The notes under the pieces: model-generated
Database searches by the model: none
What the model was told of the DNA's origin: nothing
What the model saw: only the letters and a program-made list of their open reading frames with translations
NCBI RefSeq assembly: GCF_040250305.1
Contig: NZ_CP158190.1
Span: 2,078,001 to 2,142,000 of the forward strand
DNA: 64,000 nucleotides
Reading direction: 5' to 3'
Origin: Peribacillus frigoritolerans
GTDB taxonomy: Bacteria; Bacillota; Bacilli; Bacillales; DSM-1321
Shown here: positions 32,789-42,646 of the stretch, one piece after another
Numbering within the stretch: the stretch's first letter is position 1
How the letters are laid out: each line of letters opens with the position of its first letter
Program-made: the position numbers and the translations under genes

Positions 32789-33844
32789 ATGTTACAAATG
32801 ATTGTGTTTGGGATTATTTGTGGTTTACTGCTGGGATTTGTGCTTCAAAGAGGCCGTTTCTGTGTTGTTGGTGCATATCGTGATTTGATTTTAGCTAAAG
32901 ATGGACGGATGTTTTTGGCTACTTTTGTTGTAATAGCAATACAAAGTATTGGTGTTTATGCATTGAATGATACAGGAGTCATTCAGTTTGGAAATGATGG
33001 TTTTCCATGGTTGGGAACAATTGTGGGTGGCTTTATTTTTGGTATTGGTATGGTTCTGGCAGGGGGTTGTGCCACTGGAACATGGTATCGTGCCGGAGAG
33101 GGCATGATCGGAAGTTGGGTTGCCCTTTTTGGATATATGCTAGGGGCAGCAATGACGAAATATGGTGTATGGAAAGTGGCAGGGGATAATCTGTTATCTT
33201 ATCGTACAAATGATACGTATATTCATGAAACGTTAAATGTTTCGCCTTGGGTGCTTGTGATTATTGTGACACTCTTGGTTGGCATATTGGTGATTCGTGA
33301 ATTGAGAAAGCCGAAACTGCCAATTTTTAAAATGAAACCGAAAAAAACGGGATTGGCCCACATCTTATTCGAGAAACGTTGGCATCCTTTTGTTACAGCA
33401 TTATTGGTGGGCCTTATTGCAATCATGGCATGGCCGCTAAGTGCAATGACAGGCCGAATGTTCGGACTTGGAATTACAGCGCCTTCCGCGAACATTTTAA
33501 CTTTCCTTATAACCGGAGATGATGCGTTAATCGATTGGGGTACGTTTTTAGTATTGGGCATTTTCCTTGGTGCTTTCATTGCAGCCAAAGGGAGCGGGGA
33601 ATTCCGTTGGCGTTTGCCTGATATGAAAACGTTACGTAACAATGCAATTGGCGGTGTAACCATGGGATTCGGCGCAAGTGTTGCCGGGGGATGCACAATC
33701 GGAAATGGTCTGGTGAACTCGGCGCTATTTGCTTGGCAAGGTTGGATCGCAATTGTCTTTTTCCTGCTGGGTACATGGTTAGCAACTTATTTCACGATTA
33801 TCCGTAAGCAAAAGCAGACAGCAGCTGCATCCAAAGCGGCTTAA
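32789..33844 (+). CDS. tsuA: YeeE/YedE family transporter (TsuA-like thiosulfate uptake)
   Basis: A 351-residue membrane protein with nine or more helices and the three Cys sites of this family: QRGRFCVVGAY, VLAGGCATGTWYRAGEG and VAGGCTIGNG. In E. coli and Spirochaeta relatives these Cys line a path for thiosulfate. The second half repeats the pattern of the first, an internal duplication typical of the family. ATG follows AAGGAGG. A TusA-type protein follows 40 bases later, the standard tsuA-tsuB pair that brings in thiosulfate as a sulfur source. Confidence 0.87.
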   Translation: MLQMIVFGIICGLLLGFVLQRGRFCVVGAYRDLILAKDGRMFLATFVVIAIQSIGVYALNDTGVIQFGNDGFPWLGTIVGGFIFGIGMVLAGGCATGTWYRAGEGMIGSWVALFGYMLGAAMTKYGVWKVAGDNLLSYRTNDTYIHETLNVSPWVLVIIVTLLVGILVIRELRKPKLPIFKMKPKKTGLAHILFEKRWHPFVTALLVGLIAIMAWPLSAMTGRMFGLGITAPSANILTFLITGDDALIDWGTFLVLGIFLGAFIAAKGSGEFRWRLPDMKTLRNNAIGGVTMGFGASVAGGCTIGNGLVNSALFAWQGWIAIVFFLLGTWLATYFTIIRKQKQTAAASKAA

Positions 33845-33884
33845 GAGACGAGCCGAAAATTTTTGATCAAGGAGTGGAATATAA

Positions 33885-34112
33885 ATGGCAAAGGTATTGG
33901 AAACGACTGGGATGGTATGTCCATTCCCTTTAGTGGAAGCAAAAGAAGCGATAGTGGACATGGCAAAAGGAGAGGAATTGATCATTAATTTCGATTGCAC
34001 ACAAGCAACGGAGAGCATTCCGCGTTGGGCTGCTACTGAAGGTCATGAAATCACGGAGTTTGAGCAAATCGATGACGCTAAATGGCGAATAATCGTGAAA
34101 AAGGGAAAGTAA
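33885..34112 (+). CDS. tsuB: TusA-family sulfurtransferase (TsuB-like)
   Basis: A 75-residue protein with the family's CPxP motif in GMVCPFPLVEAKEA. Cys 13 would carry a persulfide. AAGGAGTGG precedes ATG. It follows the YeeE/YedE transporter and shares its transcript, ending at a terminator 12 bases downstream. In this pairing it takes part in thiosulfate uptake rather than tRNA thiolation. No other sulfur genes are adjacent. Confidence 0.87.
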   Translation: MAKVLETTGMVCPFPLVEAKEAIVDMAKGEELIINFDCTQATESIPRWAATEGHEITEFEQIDDAKWRIIVKKGK

Positions 34113-34123
34113 ATTGATTGGAA

Positions 34124-34156
34124 AAAAACGTGCTCGGGTTTCCTGTGCACGTTTTT
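34124..34156 (+). terminator. Terminator after tsuB
   Basis: AAAAACGTGC and GCACGTTTTT form a perfect 10-bp stem with T run. Confidence 0.88.
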
Positions 34157-34240
34157 CTATTTTACAAGGTTGAATGATTGGCGCTGGAAGCTCCCAGTGA
34201 TAACATGGCTTTAACCACTTTTTTTAAGGAGATGTTGATA

Positions 34241-34546
34241 ATGGTAGACGAGGTCATTTTAAACGATGTTCCAATTCATGTTACTGATTTTCATGCTGAA
34301 AATGTAAAGGATTCTGAAGGTAAGGAAATGAGGAAAATCAGTTTCAATTTCAAGGTTACACATAATGAATATCATGATATTACAACACTGCTTTATCAAA
34401 TGGTATTTGATATAAAGATACCACAGTCAAACGAGGAGTTTAGAGCAGAGATCTTTAACTATGCAACTTCGGTAACGAATCTATATGAAGAAAATGCGGT
34501 GGGGGATTTTTCGCTTGTCTTGCTGGAAGTGAACGGTCCAGAATGA
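34241..34546 (+). CDS. ykvR: DUF3219 family protein (YkvR-like)
   Basis: A 101-residue soluble protein, MVDEVILNDVPIHVTDFHAE at the start, matching the small DUF3219/YkvR family in length and style. ATG 34241 follows AAGGAGATGTTGATA; the frame extends to 34178 without another site. The function is unknown. It stands between tsuB and yneK, where B. subtilis has no such gene, so it moved here separately. Confidence 0.7.
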   Translation: MVDEVILNDVPIHVTDFHAENVKDSEGKEMRKISFNFKVTHNEYHDITTLLYQMVFDIKIPQSNEEFRAEIFNYATSVTNLYEENAVGDFSLVLLEVNGPE

Positions 34547-34626
34547 TTGCATTGCCAGTCTTGTAAAGATATGGGTTACTGTCTATAATAATAGTGACGA
34601 TCATTCTATACATATGAGGTGGTACT

Positions 34627-35055
34627 TTGCTTAGCGGATGGTTTTTATGGTTTATTCTATTTTGGGTAGCCCTGTTAATTATATTGATGAGCATAGGTGG
34701 CTTTTTCATGTTTCGAAAGTTCCTGAAAAGATTTCCCAAAGAAGATGGGAAATCCGATATGGATTGGGAAGAATACTATTTGGAGCAAACAAAGCACTTA
34801 TGGTCAAAGCAGCAAAAGGAATTACTAGAAGATTTAGTGAGCCCTGTGCCAGAACTTTTTCGTGATGTTGCACGTCATAAAATCGCAGGGAAAATCGGAG
34901 AGTTGGCGTTAAAGGAAAAAGCGGGCGATATTACGGAAGATTTAGTAATACGCGGCTATATCATTGCCACACCAAAACGTGACCATAAATTTTTACAAAA
35001 AAAATTAGCTGAAAGAAAGGTGAATATGGGTCCATATGAACACTTATTCAGCTAA
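34627..35055 (+). CDS. yneK: DUF2621 family membrane protein (YneK)
   Basis: A 142-residue protein with one N-terminal helix (WFLWFILFWVALLIILMSIGG) and a cytoplasmic part starting FRKFLKRFPKEDGKSDMDWEEYY. These features match B. subtilis YneK. TTG 34627 is preceded by GAGGTGG. In B. subtilis yneK follows yneJ and precedes cotM. Here three genes lie between it and ccdC, and sbcDC lies between it and cotM. The function is unknown. Confidence 0.8.
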   Translation: MLSGWFLWFILFWVALLIILMSIGGFFMFRKFLKRFPKEDGKSDMDWEEYYLEQTKHLWSKQQKELLEDLVSPVPELFRDVARHKIAGKIGELALKEKAGDITEDLVIRGYIIATPKRDHKFLQKKLAERKVNMGPYEHLFS

Positions 35056-35062
35056 TGATGAA

Positions 35063-35094
35063 AAAAGCAGACTCTTTTGGAGTTTGCTTTTTTT
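35063..35094 (+). terminator. Terminator after yneK
   Basis: AAGCAGACTC and GAGTTTGCTT around TTTTG, with flanking A and T runs. Confidence 0.9.
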
Positions 35095-35217
35095 ATTCTG
35101 AATAATTCAAAAGAATGGTGCGGTGTGGTAAAAATTAGAACGTCTGTACCCAAACCATGCTATTCGTAAAATTTTTGATATAATAATAGTAAGTAAAAAT
35201 TAGGACGGAGTGAAACT

Positions 35218-36363
35218 ATGAAATTTATCCATACGGCTGATTGGCATTTAGGGAAAATCGTTCACGGGGTACATATGACAGATGACCAAAGGCATGCGCT
35301 CTTGCAATTCATAGAAATTGTCGAAGAGGAAAAACCGGATGCGGTTGTGATCGCCGGTGATCTTTATGATCGTTCCGTTCCGCCGACTGAAGCGGTGGAG
35401 CTTCTTGATGAAATCCTTTATACGATTAATGTGAAAATGAATACACCGATCGTTGCGATATCGGGAAACCATGATTCTGCGGAAAGGCTTGCATTCGGTT
35501 CATCATGGTATCGTCATAGTCAGTTATACATTCATGGGAAATTGACAAAAACATGTGAGCCGGTTCGCATCAAAGGCGTGAACTTTTATTGTGTTCCATA
35601 TGCAGAACCCGGGACGGTTCGCCATCTTTTTGAAGATGATAGTATCCATTCCCATCAAGAAGCGATGAAGCGGATAACCGGAACGATTGCTGAGAATTTC
35701 AATAAGGATGAGCCAAATGTCTTCGTAGGACATGCTTTTGTATTAGGCGGAAAAACGAGCGATTCGGAAAGGGTCTTGTCGGTAGGTGGTTCTGGCTGTG
35801 TTTCATCCGACTTATTCGATGCGTTTGATTATACGGCACTTGGGCATTTACATAGTCCAGACGCGATACGTCATCCTAAGGTGTTTTACTCTGGATCACT
35901 ATTAAAATATTCTTTTTCCGAGGCCAAGCAGAATAAGTCGCTTTCCATCGTCGATATGCAAGAAGATGGAAGCTTTGATATACGCTATCGTTCTTTGGCA
36001 CCCAAGTTCGATATGAGGGAAATATCCGGATCGATGGAAGAGTTGCTTGATCCCGATTTTTATCAATCGCAAAAAAGGGATGACTATTTAAAAATAACAC
36101 TAAATGATGAAGGGGCACTCATCGATCCCATTAATCGCTTGCGCCAGATTTATCCGAACGTACTACATCTAGAACGTAAATGGGATTTGACCGACCTTAG
36201 GAGAAAAAATTCCTTCTCTTCAGTAAAAGATGAACGGAAATCGGAATTGGACCTGTTCGAGACGTTTTATCAAGAAATGACAGATCGGGCCTTTGATTCC
36301 AAAAAGCAGGATTTGATGGTTTCGGTAATTGAAGCTGTTAAGAAAGAGGAGGCTTTGAAATGA
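35218..36363 (+). CDS. sbcD: Exonuclease SbcCD subunit D
   Basis: A 381-residue Mre11-type nuclease subunit. The metallophosphoesterase motifs appear in order: HTADWHLGK, AGDLYDR, SGNHDSAERL, GHAFV and GHLHSP. The C-terminal part is the DNA-capping and SbcC-binding region. ATG follows GGACGGAGTG. Its stop overlaps the sbcC start (ATGA), giving coupled translation. With SbcC it cleaves hairpins and processes DNA ends. Confidence 0.95.
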   Translation: MKFIHTADWHLGKIVHGVHMTDDQRHALLQFIEIVEEEKPDAVVIAGDLYDRSVPPTEAVELLDEILYTINVKMNTPIVAISGNHDSAERLAFGSSWYRHSQLYIHGKLTKTCEPVRIKGVNFYCVPYAEPGTVRHLFEDDSIHSHQEAMKRITGTIAENFNKDEPNVFVGHAFVLGGKTSDSERVLSVGGSGCVSSDLFDAFDYTALGHLHSPDAIRHPKVFYSGSLLKYSFSEAKQNKSLSIVDMQEDGSFDIRYRSLAPKFDMREISGSMEELLDPDFYQSQKRDDYLKITLNDEGALIDPINRLRQIYPNVLHLERKWDLTDLRRKNSFSSVKDERKSELDLFETFYQEMTDRAFDSKKQDLMVSVIEAVKKEEALK

Positions 36364-39300
36364 GACCGGATATTTTAACGATGCAGGCATTCGGACCATA
36401 TGCAGGAAGGGAAACCATTGATTTTAATTCCCTTGGAGAACGGACCATGTTTGTTATTTCTGGAAAGACAGGCGCAGGGAAAACAACGATATTTGATGGG
36501 ATTAGTTTTGCGATATATGGTAAAGCCAGCGGTGAAGATCGTAGCGGGCAAGATTTGCGAAGTCAGTTTGCCGAAGATGATATGTTGACGGAAGTCTCAT
36601 TACAATTTACCCTACGTGGAAAAACGTATTTGGTGACCCGGTCGCCGCAGCAGGAACGCAAGAAAAAAGCAGGTGAAGGAACAACAACGGTTGGAGCAAA
36701 GGCTGAATTATATGAGATATTGGCCGAAGGAAAAAAATTGCTGGGTGCAAATGTGCGAGAAGTTGAAGAAAAAATAAAAGTGCTGATTGGACTTGATGCG
36801 AATCAATTCCGGCAAATCCTGATGATTCCTCAGAATGAATTCCGAAAACTGTTAACTTCCGACAGCAAGGATAAGGAACAGATCCTTCAGAAATTATTTC
36901 ATACTGAACTTTATAAACGAATAGAAGAAAAATTAAAAGAAGAGGCTTCCATCCTAAGAAAGCAAAGTGAAAAAAGTGCTCAACGAAGAATTGAATTAAT
37001 GAAAAGCATCCAGCCTGGCAATCATGAAGAATTGCAGGCGCAATTACAAGGGGAAGAGCCTAATGAACAGCAGGTCTTGCCCTTGTTACGGGAAGTCATT
37101 TTGCAAGCAACAGAAAAAAATGAGTATATAAATAAACAAATACAGGAAAAGCAAAAAGCTCGTGATCAAGTAAATCAAGAACTTTCAAAAGCTGTCGATT
37201 TATTGAATCGATTTTCGGAAAAAGAAACACTGCGAAAAGAAAAGGAGGCTCTTGAAGCAAAGCTGCCAGAAATGGAACTAGTGAAAGTCCAAATAAAAAT
37301 GGCACACAAAGCGGCATCGCTTGAAAAGCAGGAACAATACTATTTGCGTATCGGCAAACAAGTACAAGATGCTAATGCCGAACTTCAAAAGTTAAGTGAG
37401 CAGTCCGAGAAGTTACGGGCTGAGCGCATTGAGAAGCAGGATTCCTATGATAAGGAAATGTTGAAGGAAAATGAAAGAGAGCAGGCAGTCCGAACTGTTC
37501 ATCAGCTTGAGCAGGTAAAAGAGGCTGTCATGACTTTTGCAAGCTTGAAAGCACAGGTTACTTTAGACGAAAAAGAGTGGCAAACGAGTAAAAGACTTCG
37601 TGAAAAAACTGTTTCGGAACATTTGTCGATTGAAGCGGAAGCAGAGAAAGTCGCTCAAGAAAAAACAGAAGCGGAAAAAGCCGCTGTCCTTTATCGTGAT
37701 CAGGAAATTGAAGCAGAAAGAAATAATTCATCGTTATCGAAAATTAAAAAGCTTCAAGAAGTTCTTAATGAAATCACTAATACGAAACGGGTTCTGGATG
37801 AAAAGAATAATCGGTTCCATGAGTTACAAAGAATACAAACTCAGGAGAAGGAAAAACTGGAAACCCTGAATCGAAACTGGCGATCAGGACAAGCGGGTAT
37901 GCTTGCCTCCATGCTGCACTCTGGAGAAAATTGTCCTGTTTGCGGTTCGCAAAGTCATCCAAAACCTGCGCAAATGCATGAGCATATGCCGACAGATTTG
38001 GAAATGAAAGAGCAAGAAAACAAACTGAAATCTGCGGAACAACAAAAAAGCCAAGCGGAAAGTGAATATTATCAAGCGAAATCCAAATATGATGCACTGG
38101 CAGAGTCTTCACAAGAAAAGCTTAGTGACTTACAAAATGACATGCCGGAGTTTAGGTTTGAGGATATTGAAGAGCATTTGACACAGTTTGTACAAAAAGG
38201 AAAAGTGCTGCAAGAGCAGCTAAAGGAATTGATGAGGAAAAAGTCTGTATTCAATGATCTGGAAAAAAGGTTGCTGGATTTAAAAGGCAAGTCAACCCAG
38301 CTAAAGGAGAATCTGACCTCTTTAGAAAGAAAAGAGGACGAAGGGAAAACCAGGTATATTGAAAACTCTACAAAACTAACAGGATTAACCGATTCCCTGC
38401 CAGACGGAATACGGACAGAAGAAGAATATAATGCTGCTTACCAAATGGCTGTAAAAACACAGAAACGCTTACAATCAGCCTTGGAAGATGCACAAAAAAA
38501 CCTTCAACTGGTGAAGGAAAGAGAATCGGCCATCATTGCAAAAACAGAATCCTTAAGTGGAAATATAGAGGCTTTCAAGACAGAATTGAAAGAGGAGCGG
38601 GAAAAGTTAATTACGGAAATGTCCAATCAGGGCTTTTCCAATTATAAAGAATATACGGCAGCAAAAAAATCGGAAGCTGCTCTTGGAAATTTGGAAGACC
38701 AAGTTCAGCAGTATAATCAAAATTGGCAAAGTGTATTAAGTCTATTTCATGATTTGGAAATGAAATTAAAAGATGTGACCAAACCGGATCTTGAAGGATT
38801 GAGAAAAACTTTCGATTTCATAGATGGAGAATTGGAGTCTTTACGCCTAAATCAGAATGAATTGCAGGCTGAAAAACGGACTAACGAAGAAATCGATAGG
38901 AAATTGGCGCAAATCAGGGAAGAACAGAAAAGTTTGGATGAAAGATACAGTATCGTCGGTCATCTGTCTGAGATTTCCAAAGGTCAAAACTCCTTCAAAA
39001 TAACTTTTGAACGTTATGTACTGGCAGCCTTTTTAGATGATATCCTAAAAGAAGCCAATTCAAGGCTGCTGAAAATGACCAGCGGCAGATATCAGTTATT
39101 GCGAAAGCTTGATCCTACACGCAGGAATATCCAGAGCGGTCTGGAGTTATCTGTGTATGATCAATATACAGGACAAGAGAGGCATGTCAAAACCCTTTCG
39201 GGAGGAGAGAGCTTTAAGGCCTCCCTTGCACTTGCCTTGGGTCTTGCGGATGTTGTCCAGCAGAATGCTGGCGGAATTTCACTTGAAACGATGTTCATCG

Positions 39301-39491
39301 ATGAAGGTTTCGGTACGCTCGACCCTGAATCACTTGATCATGCAATTGAAGCATTAATGGATATACAAAGCACCGGGAGATTGGTCGGGATAATATCCCA
39401 TGTCCCGGAATTGAAAGAAAGAATCGATGCCCAGCTTCAAGTCATTTCGACACAAAAAGGAAGTCGGACGTCCTTTTACTTTGCTGGTTAA
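36360..39491 (+). CDS. sbcC: Exonuclease SbcCD subunit C
   Basis: A 1043-residue Rad50-type SMC ATPase. Walker A is SGKTGAGKTT (about residues 34-43). Two long coiled coils flank the zinc hook CPVCGSQSHP at about residue 525. The signature LSGGESFKASLALALGLAD and Walker B MFIDEGFGTLDPESL are near the end. Overlaps sbcD by four bases and ends at a terminator. Length is normal for Firmicutes. Confidence 0.95.
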   Translation: MRPDILTMQAFGPYAGRETIDFNSLGERTMFVISGKTGAGKTTIFDGISFAIYGKASGEDRSGQDLRSQFAEDDMLTEVSLQFTLRGKTYLVTRSPQQERKKKAGEGTTTVGAKAELYEILAEGKKLLGANVREVEEKIKVLIGLDANQFRQILMIPQNEFRKLLTSDSKDKEQILQKLFHTELYKRIEEKLKEEASILRKQSEKSAQRRIELMKSIQPGNHEELQAQLQGEEPNEQQVLPLLREVILQATEKNEYINKQIQEKQKARDQVNQELSKAVDLLNRFSEKETLRKEKEALEAKLPEMELVKVQIKMAHKAASLEKQEQYYLRIGKQVQDANAELQKLSEQSEKLRAERIEKQDSYDKEMLKENEREQAVRTVHQLEQVKEAVMTFASLKAQVTLDEKEWQTSKRLREKTVSEHLSIEAEAEKVAQEKTEAEKAAVLYRDQEIEAERNNSSLSKIKKLQEVLNEITNTKRVLDEKNNRFHELQRIQTQEKEKLETLNRNWRSGQAGMLASMLHSGENCPVCGSQSHPKPAQMHEHMPTDLEMKEQENKLKSAEQQKSQAESEYYQAKSKYDALAESSQEKLSDLQNDMPEFRFEDIEEHLTQFVQKGKVLQEQLKELMRKKSVFNDLEKRLLDLKGKSTQLKENLTSLERKEDEGKTRYIENSTKLTGLTDSLPDGIRTEEEYNAAYQMAVKTQKRLQSALEDAQKNLQLVKERESAIIAKTESLSGNIEAFKTELKEEREKLITEMSNQGFSNYKEYTAAKKSEAALGNLEDQVQQYNQNWQSVLSLFHDLEMKLKDVTKPDLEGLRKTFDFIDGELESLRLNQNELQAEKRTNEEIDRKLAQIREEQKSLDERYSIVGHLSEISKGQNSFKITFERYVLAAFLDDILKEANSRLLKMTSGRYQLLRKLDPTRRNIQSGLELSVYDQYTGQERHVKTLSGGESFKASLALALGLADVVQQNAGGISLETMFIDEGFGTLDPESLDHAIEALMDIQSTGRLVGIISHVPELKERIDAQLQVISTQKGSRTSFYFAG

Positions 39492-39497
39492 TCAAGA

Positions 39498-39541
39498 AAA
39501 AAGAATGGCTAAGGGGAGGTTCCCCAGGCCATTCTTTTTAT
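39498..39541. terminator. Terminator between sbcC and cotM
   Basis: AAAAAGAATGGC and GCCATTCTTTTT form the outer stem with an inner GGGGA/TCCCC hairpin. It serves sbcC, and because the flanks are A- and T-rich it can also end the convergent cotM transcript. Confidence 0.85.
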
Positions 39542-39555
39542 TTTTAATGAACGGA

Positions 39556-39963
39556 CTACTCAATGTTAATATCTTCAGCTGTTTTTCCGGGGGAGAACTT
39601 ATGGATGCGAATCACCAAAATCGGATTCGAGAATTCAGCGGTAATTCTGCGTGAGCAAATCGAAAAGGGGAAAGGGATTTTTCTCTGTGTGGGCAGCTTA
39701 TCTTCTTTTTTTTCAAGAAATGGCTTATGAGTATCGTCAACTATGATCGATAGCTCATTATCACTTAGGCATACTTTAATATCTTTCACATCATGATCTT
39801 CCAAAACCGCTTCCACCATATACTCATCGTCACTTTCGTATATATCAATTGAAAAAAGTTGATGATCCAACGCACAAGTTTCCGGATCCAGAAAAAAACT
39901 TTTTACCCATTCATCAAACTTTTCAACCTCATTCATTTGCGATCCATGTTGATTGTCTTGCAT
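39556..39963 (-). CDS. cotM: Spore coat protein CotM-like (Hsp20 fold)
   Basis: A 135-residue protein with an alpha-crystallin/Hsp20-type core. FDEWVKSFFLDP near the start and IDIYESDDEYMVEAVLEDHD then IKVCLSDNELSIIV match the layout of B. subtilis CotM. I start at ATG 39963 behind GGGGGTA; the longer frame to 40008 has no signal. CotM is an outer coat protein made in the mother cell. Its place downstream of yneK (with sbcDC inserted between) fits the B. subtilis order. Confidence 0.77.
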   Translation of the reverse strand: MQDNQHGSQMNEVEKFDEWVKSFFLDPETCALDHQLFSIDIYESDDEYMVEAVLEDHDVKDIKVCLSDNELSIIVDDTHKPFLEKKEDKLPTQRKIPFPFSICSRRITAEFSNPILVIRIHKFSPGKTAEDINIE

Positions 39964-40008
39964 GTTGATACCCCCGGTTTTCCTTTGAGGTATTATATGT
40001 TGGAGCAT

Positions 40009-40607
40009 GAAGAATGGTGATTGAAAAAGTGAAATTGATGATGATAAAAGATACCGGATAAAAATGAAAAAGCAACCAATGCAAAGGAACGATGGGTATG
40101 TGGGTATAAAAGGGAATCAAAAATTAGAAGGAATTCAATAAAAAAGTGATGACCAATTCTAAATTAGTTGGTCATTTGTTTATAAACAATCAAGTTGTCG
40201 ATCATGTCATTAAAGTTAATACAATTAAAAATGTCATATTAAATGTATTTTTTAAATAATTCACCAAAAATAATTGCAACCCTGAAAATACCTTGGATCT
40301 GTTTCCTCTTAAGCAAACTTTGTTATAAATTCAGCAGAACCAAAACATTTCTGAATGGTCAACTCTTATATTTATGTTGCAATGAAATGGAAGATACTTG
40401 TTTCACTCAAGCTCTTATAAGGACCTATATCGGCCGGTTAATATATAAACAACTAGGTATATAAGTATAATGGGCCAAGCATAAATTACAAACTTTATTT
40501 GAAAGTCTATAAAGTTTGTCTCCGTAGAATCGACTAACATATATAGAGCTGAAATAACTGGTGGAATTAATACACTCGTAAGCAAAGTTTAAAAAAATAT
40601 TACACTT
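40009..40607. other. 600-bp AT-rich region without a recognised gene
   Basis: Frames at 40243-40464 (plus) and 40425-40613 (minus) lack initiation signals and protein-like composition. A clear terminator at 40608 ends this region, although no gene lies before it on the plus strand. Confidence 0.45.
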
Positions 40608-40633
40608 GCCCATCCTTAGCTGGATGGGCTTTT
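40608..40633 (+). terminator. Orphan terminator
   Basis: GCCCATCC and GGATGGGC around TTAGCT, then TTTT. No coding sequence is recognised upstream on this strand for 600 bases. Confidence 0.75.
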
Positions 40634-40751
40634 CAAATTTTATAATACAGCATGGATAAGGTCTAAATCACGATTTGTGAGTAGTTATAATCTATAATAT
40701 GGTAAAAACCTATTTTTTAATATCGTTAGAAAACCAATAAGAGCCTATTTA

Positions 40752-40833
40752 AATTCAAAAATGAATTATTGGCATTTTCGATGAATCCTCTACAGAAAGG
40801 CATTATATGCTAATAAAATTCATTAATGAATTT
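40752..40833. promoter_or_regulatory. Two palindromes, candidate FadR-type operators
   Basis: AATTCA-AAAA-TGAATT (40752-40767) and the perfect 18-base AAATTCATTAATGAATTT (40816-40833) lie 120-200 bases before the acyl-CoA ligase. They resemble the TGAATGA-type half sites bound by the TetR-family fatty acid regulator FadR of Bacillus. Confidence 0.5.
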
Positions 40834-40951
40834 AATATTTTTGATACTAAGCGATTTTACACAAAATTAGGACTTGGCATGCAAGTTGCATAATCATATA
40901 AGTATAAAACAAACATGTGCGATATGAAATTCGTTTATGTGTGGAGGGATA

Positions 40952-42553
40952 ATGGTGCGAAAAACGATAAATAAACCATGGGAGCAGTGGTATGTTGAAA
41001 GAATGAAATCTATGAAGCTACCGGAAATATCCGTCTATTCACTGCTTGATATAACAGCAAGTAAGTTTCCACACCATACAGCCATCATTTATGAAGACCA
41101 GTCAATGGATTATAAGAATTTAAAATTGCAGGTAGACAAACTTGCTGGTAAATGGAGAGAAATGGGCTTTGTTAAAGGTGAACGGATTGGTCTGATGATG
41201 GCAAACCACCCTTATTTCATTATCAGTTATTACGCTGCCCAGGCACTAGGTCTGTTGGTAGTCCAAATTAATCCCATGTATAAACCGCGGGAACTATTGC
41301 AAATTTTAATAGACTCAAATACCAAGAATATTGTATTTGACCATACGGCCGCAGTTACAATCGAAGAAACGAAAGCGATATATGAATTTGATGTTTGCAT
41401 TGATACGGAGAAAGATCAAAACGGGTCTTATTCCCTTCAAACGATGATTAAGACCGGTGACGCCATTAAGAAGCCCGAAATGATAAGCCCTCATGAAGAT
41501 ACTGCAGTCATCCAATATACTGGTGGCACCACTGGGAAGATGAAGGGTGTCATGCTCACTCACCATAATTTAACCTCCAATGTCGTGCAGAGCTTTGAAA
41601 TGTATGGTGATTCCTTGAAACCTGGCGAAGAAATCGTTTTGGCAGCTACGCCCCTTTACCATGTTTATGCCATGACAAGTGCAATGAATCTCGGTATCTA
41701 TATTGGAGCTGCCATCCTCTTATTTCCCAAATTCGAACTTGAAGATGTACTTGCAAAAATAAAAAAGCATCGTCCGACATTCTTTCCAGGAGTTCCAAAA
41801 ATGTATAATGCATTTGTCAATCATCCTGGAATTGAAAATTATGGACTGAATTGTTTAAAAAGCTGTTCTTGTGGATCGGCGCCCCTGCCGGTTGAAGTAA
41901 TTAAGCGATTTGAGGAGCTGACCGGTGCCAAAATCGGAGAGGGTTTCGGTTTGTCGGAGGCCTCACCTTCCACTCATCGTAATCCGCCTTTCGGAAAAAG
42001 GAAAATAGGAAGCATTGGCATCCCTTTTCCAGGCACGGACTGTATGATCATTGACGATGAAAATAATGAAGTGCCTAACACATGCGTCGGGGAGTTGCTC
42101 ATAAAAGGCCCGCAAATCATGAAGGGTTATTGGAATAACGAAGCCGAAACCAAAAAGGCCCTACAGAATGACTGGCTATATACTGGCGATCTTGCTGTGA
42201 TGGATGACGAAGGTTATTTCTATATCGTCGGCAGGAAAAAAGAAATGATCATCGTCGGCGGATTCAATATTTACCCCCAGGAGGTAGAAGGGGTTCTGTA
42301 TGAACATCCGGCAGTTAAAGAGGCAGCTGTGGTGGGCATCCCCCATAAAGAAAAAGGTGAAATAGTGAAAGCATTCATCGTACCTAAAGAAAGCGCTTCC
42401 GTGGATCTTGAAGAAATAGAAGGATATTGTTATACCCAATTGACGCCTTATAAGGTACCAAAAGTATTTGAATTGAGAAAAGAACTTCCGCGAAATACAG
42501 TGGGTAAACTTTTAAAAAGATTGTTAGTTAAAGAGGAATTAGAAAAGGATTGA
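40952..42553 (+). CDS. Long-chain acyl-CoA ligase, AMP-binding family (LcfB-like)
   Basis: A 533-residue adenylate-forming enzyme. The P-loop YTGGTTGKMKGVMLTH is at about residue 189, the acyl-adenylate motif at GFGLSEASPSTHRNP, the hinge at YTGDLAVMDDEGYF and GRKKEMIIVGGFNIYP, and the catalytic Lys at TVGKLLKR (about 520). It activates a carboxylic acid to its CoA ester, with chain length not readable. ATG 40952 follows GTGGAGGG. It is the first gene of a cluster running to 49869 and is a close relative of the ligase at 48271. Confidence 0.88.
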   Translation: MVRKTINKPWEQWYVERMKSMKLPEISVYSLLDITASKFPHHTAIIYEDQSMDYKNLKLQVDKLAGKWREMGFVKGERIGLMMANHPYFIISYYAAQALGLLVVQINPMYKPRELLQILIDSNTKNIVFDHTAAVTIEETKAIYEFDVCIDTEKDQNGSYSLQTMIKTGDAIKKPEMISPHEDTAVIQYTGGTTGKMKGVMLTHHNLTSNVVQSFEMYGDSLKPGEEIVLAATPLYHVYAMTSAMNLGIYIGAAILLFPKFELEDVLAKIKKHRPTFFPGVPKMYNAFVNHPGIENYGLNCLKSCSCGSAPLPVEVIKRFEELTGAKIGEGFGLSEASPSTHRNPPFGKRKIGSIGIPFPGTDCMIIDDENNEVPNTCVGELLIKGPQIMKGYWNNEAETKKALQNDWLYTGDLAVMDDEGYFYIVGRKKEMIIVGGFNIYPQEVEGVLYEHPAVKEAAVVGIPHKEKGEIVKAFIVPKESASVDLEEIEGYCYTQLTPYKVPKVFELRKELPRNTVGKLLKRLLVKEELEKD

Positions 42554-42646
42554 AAGAGGGGGAATATGGTTCCAACATCTAAGTTGAAGCTTACGTTGGA
42601 AGGCATGCCAGTTTGTGAACAAAAATAAAGAAGAGGAGGGATTCAT

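Noticed and set aside
40243..40464. A 73-codon plus-strand frame
   Set aside because: No ribosome binding site, random-looking composition and no neighbours to support it.
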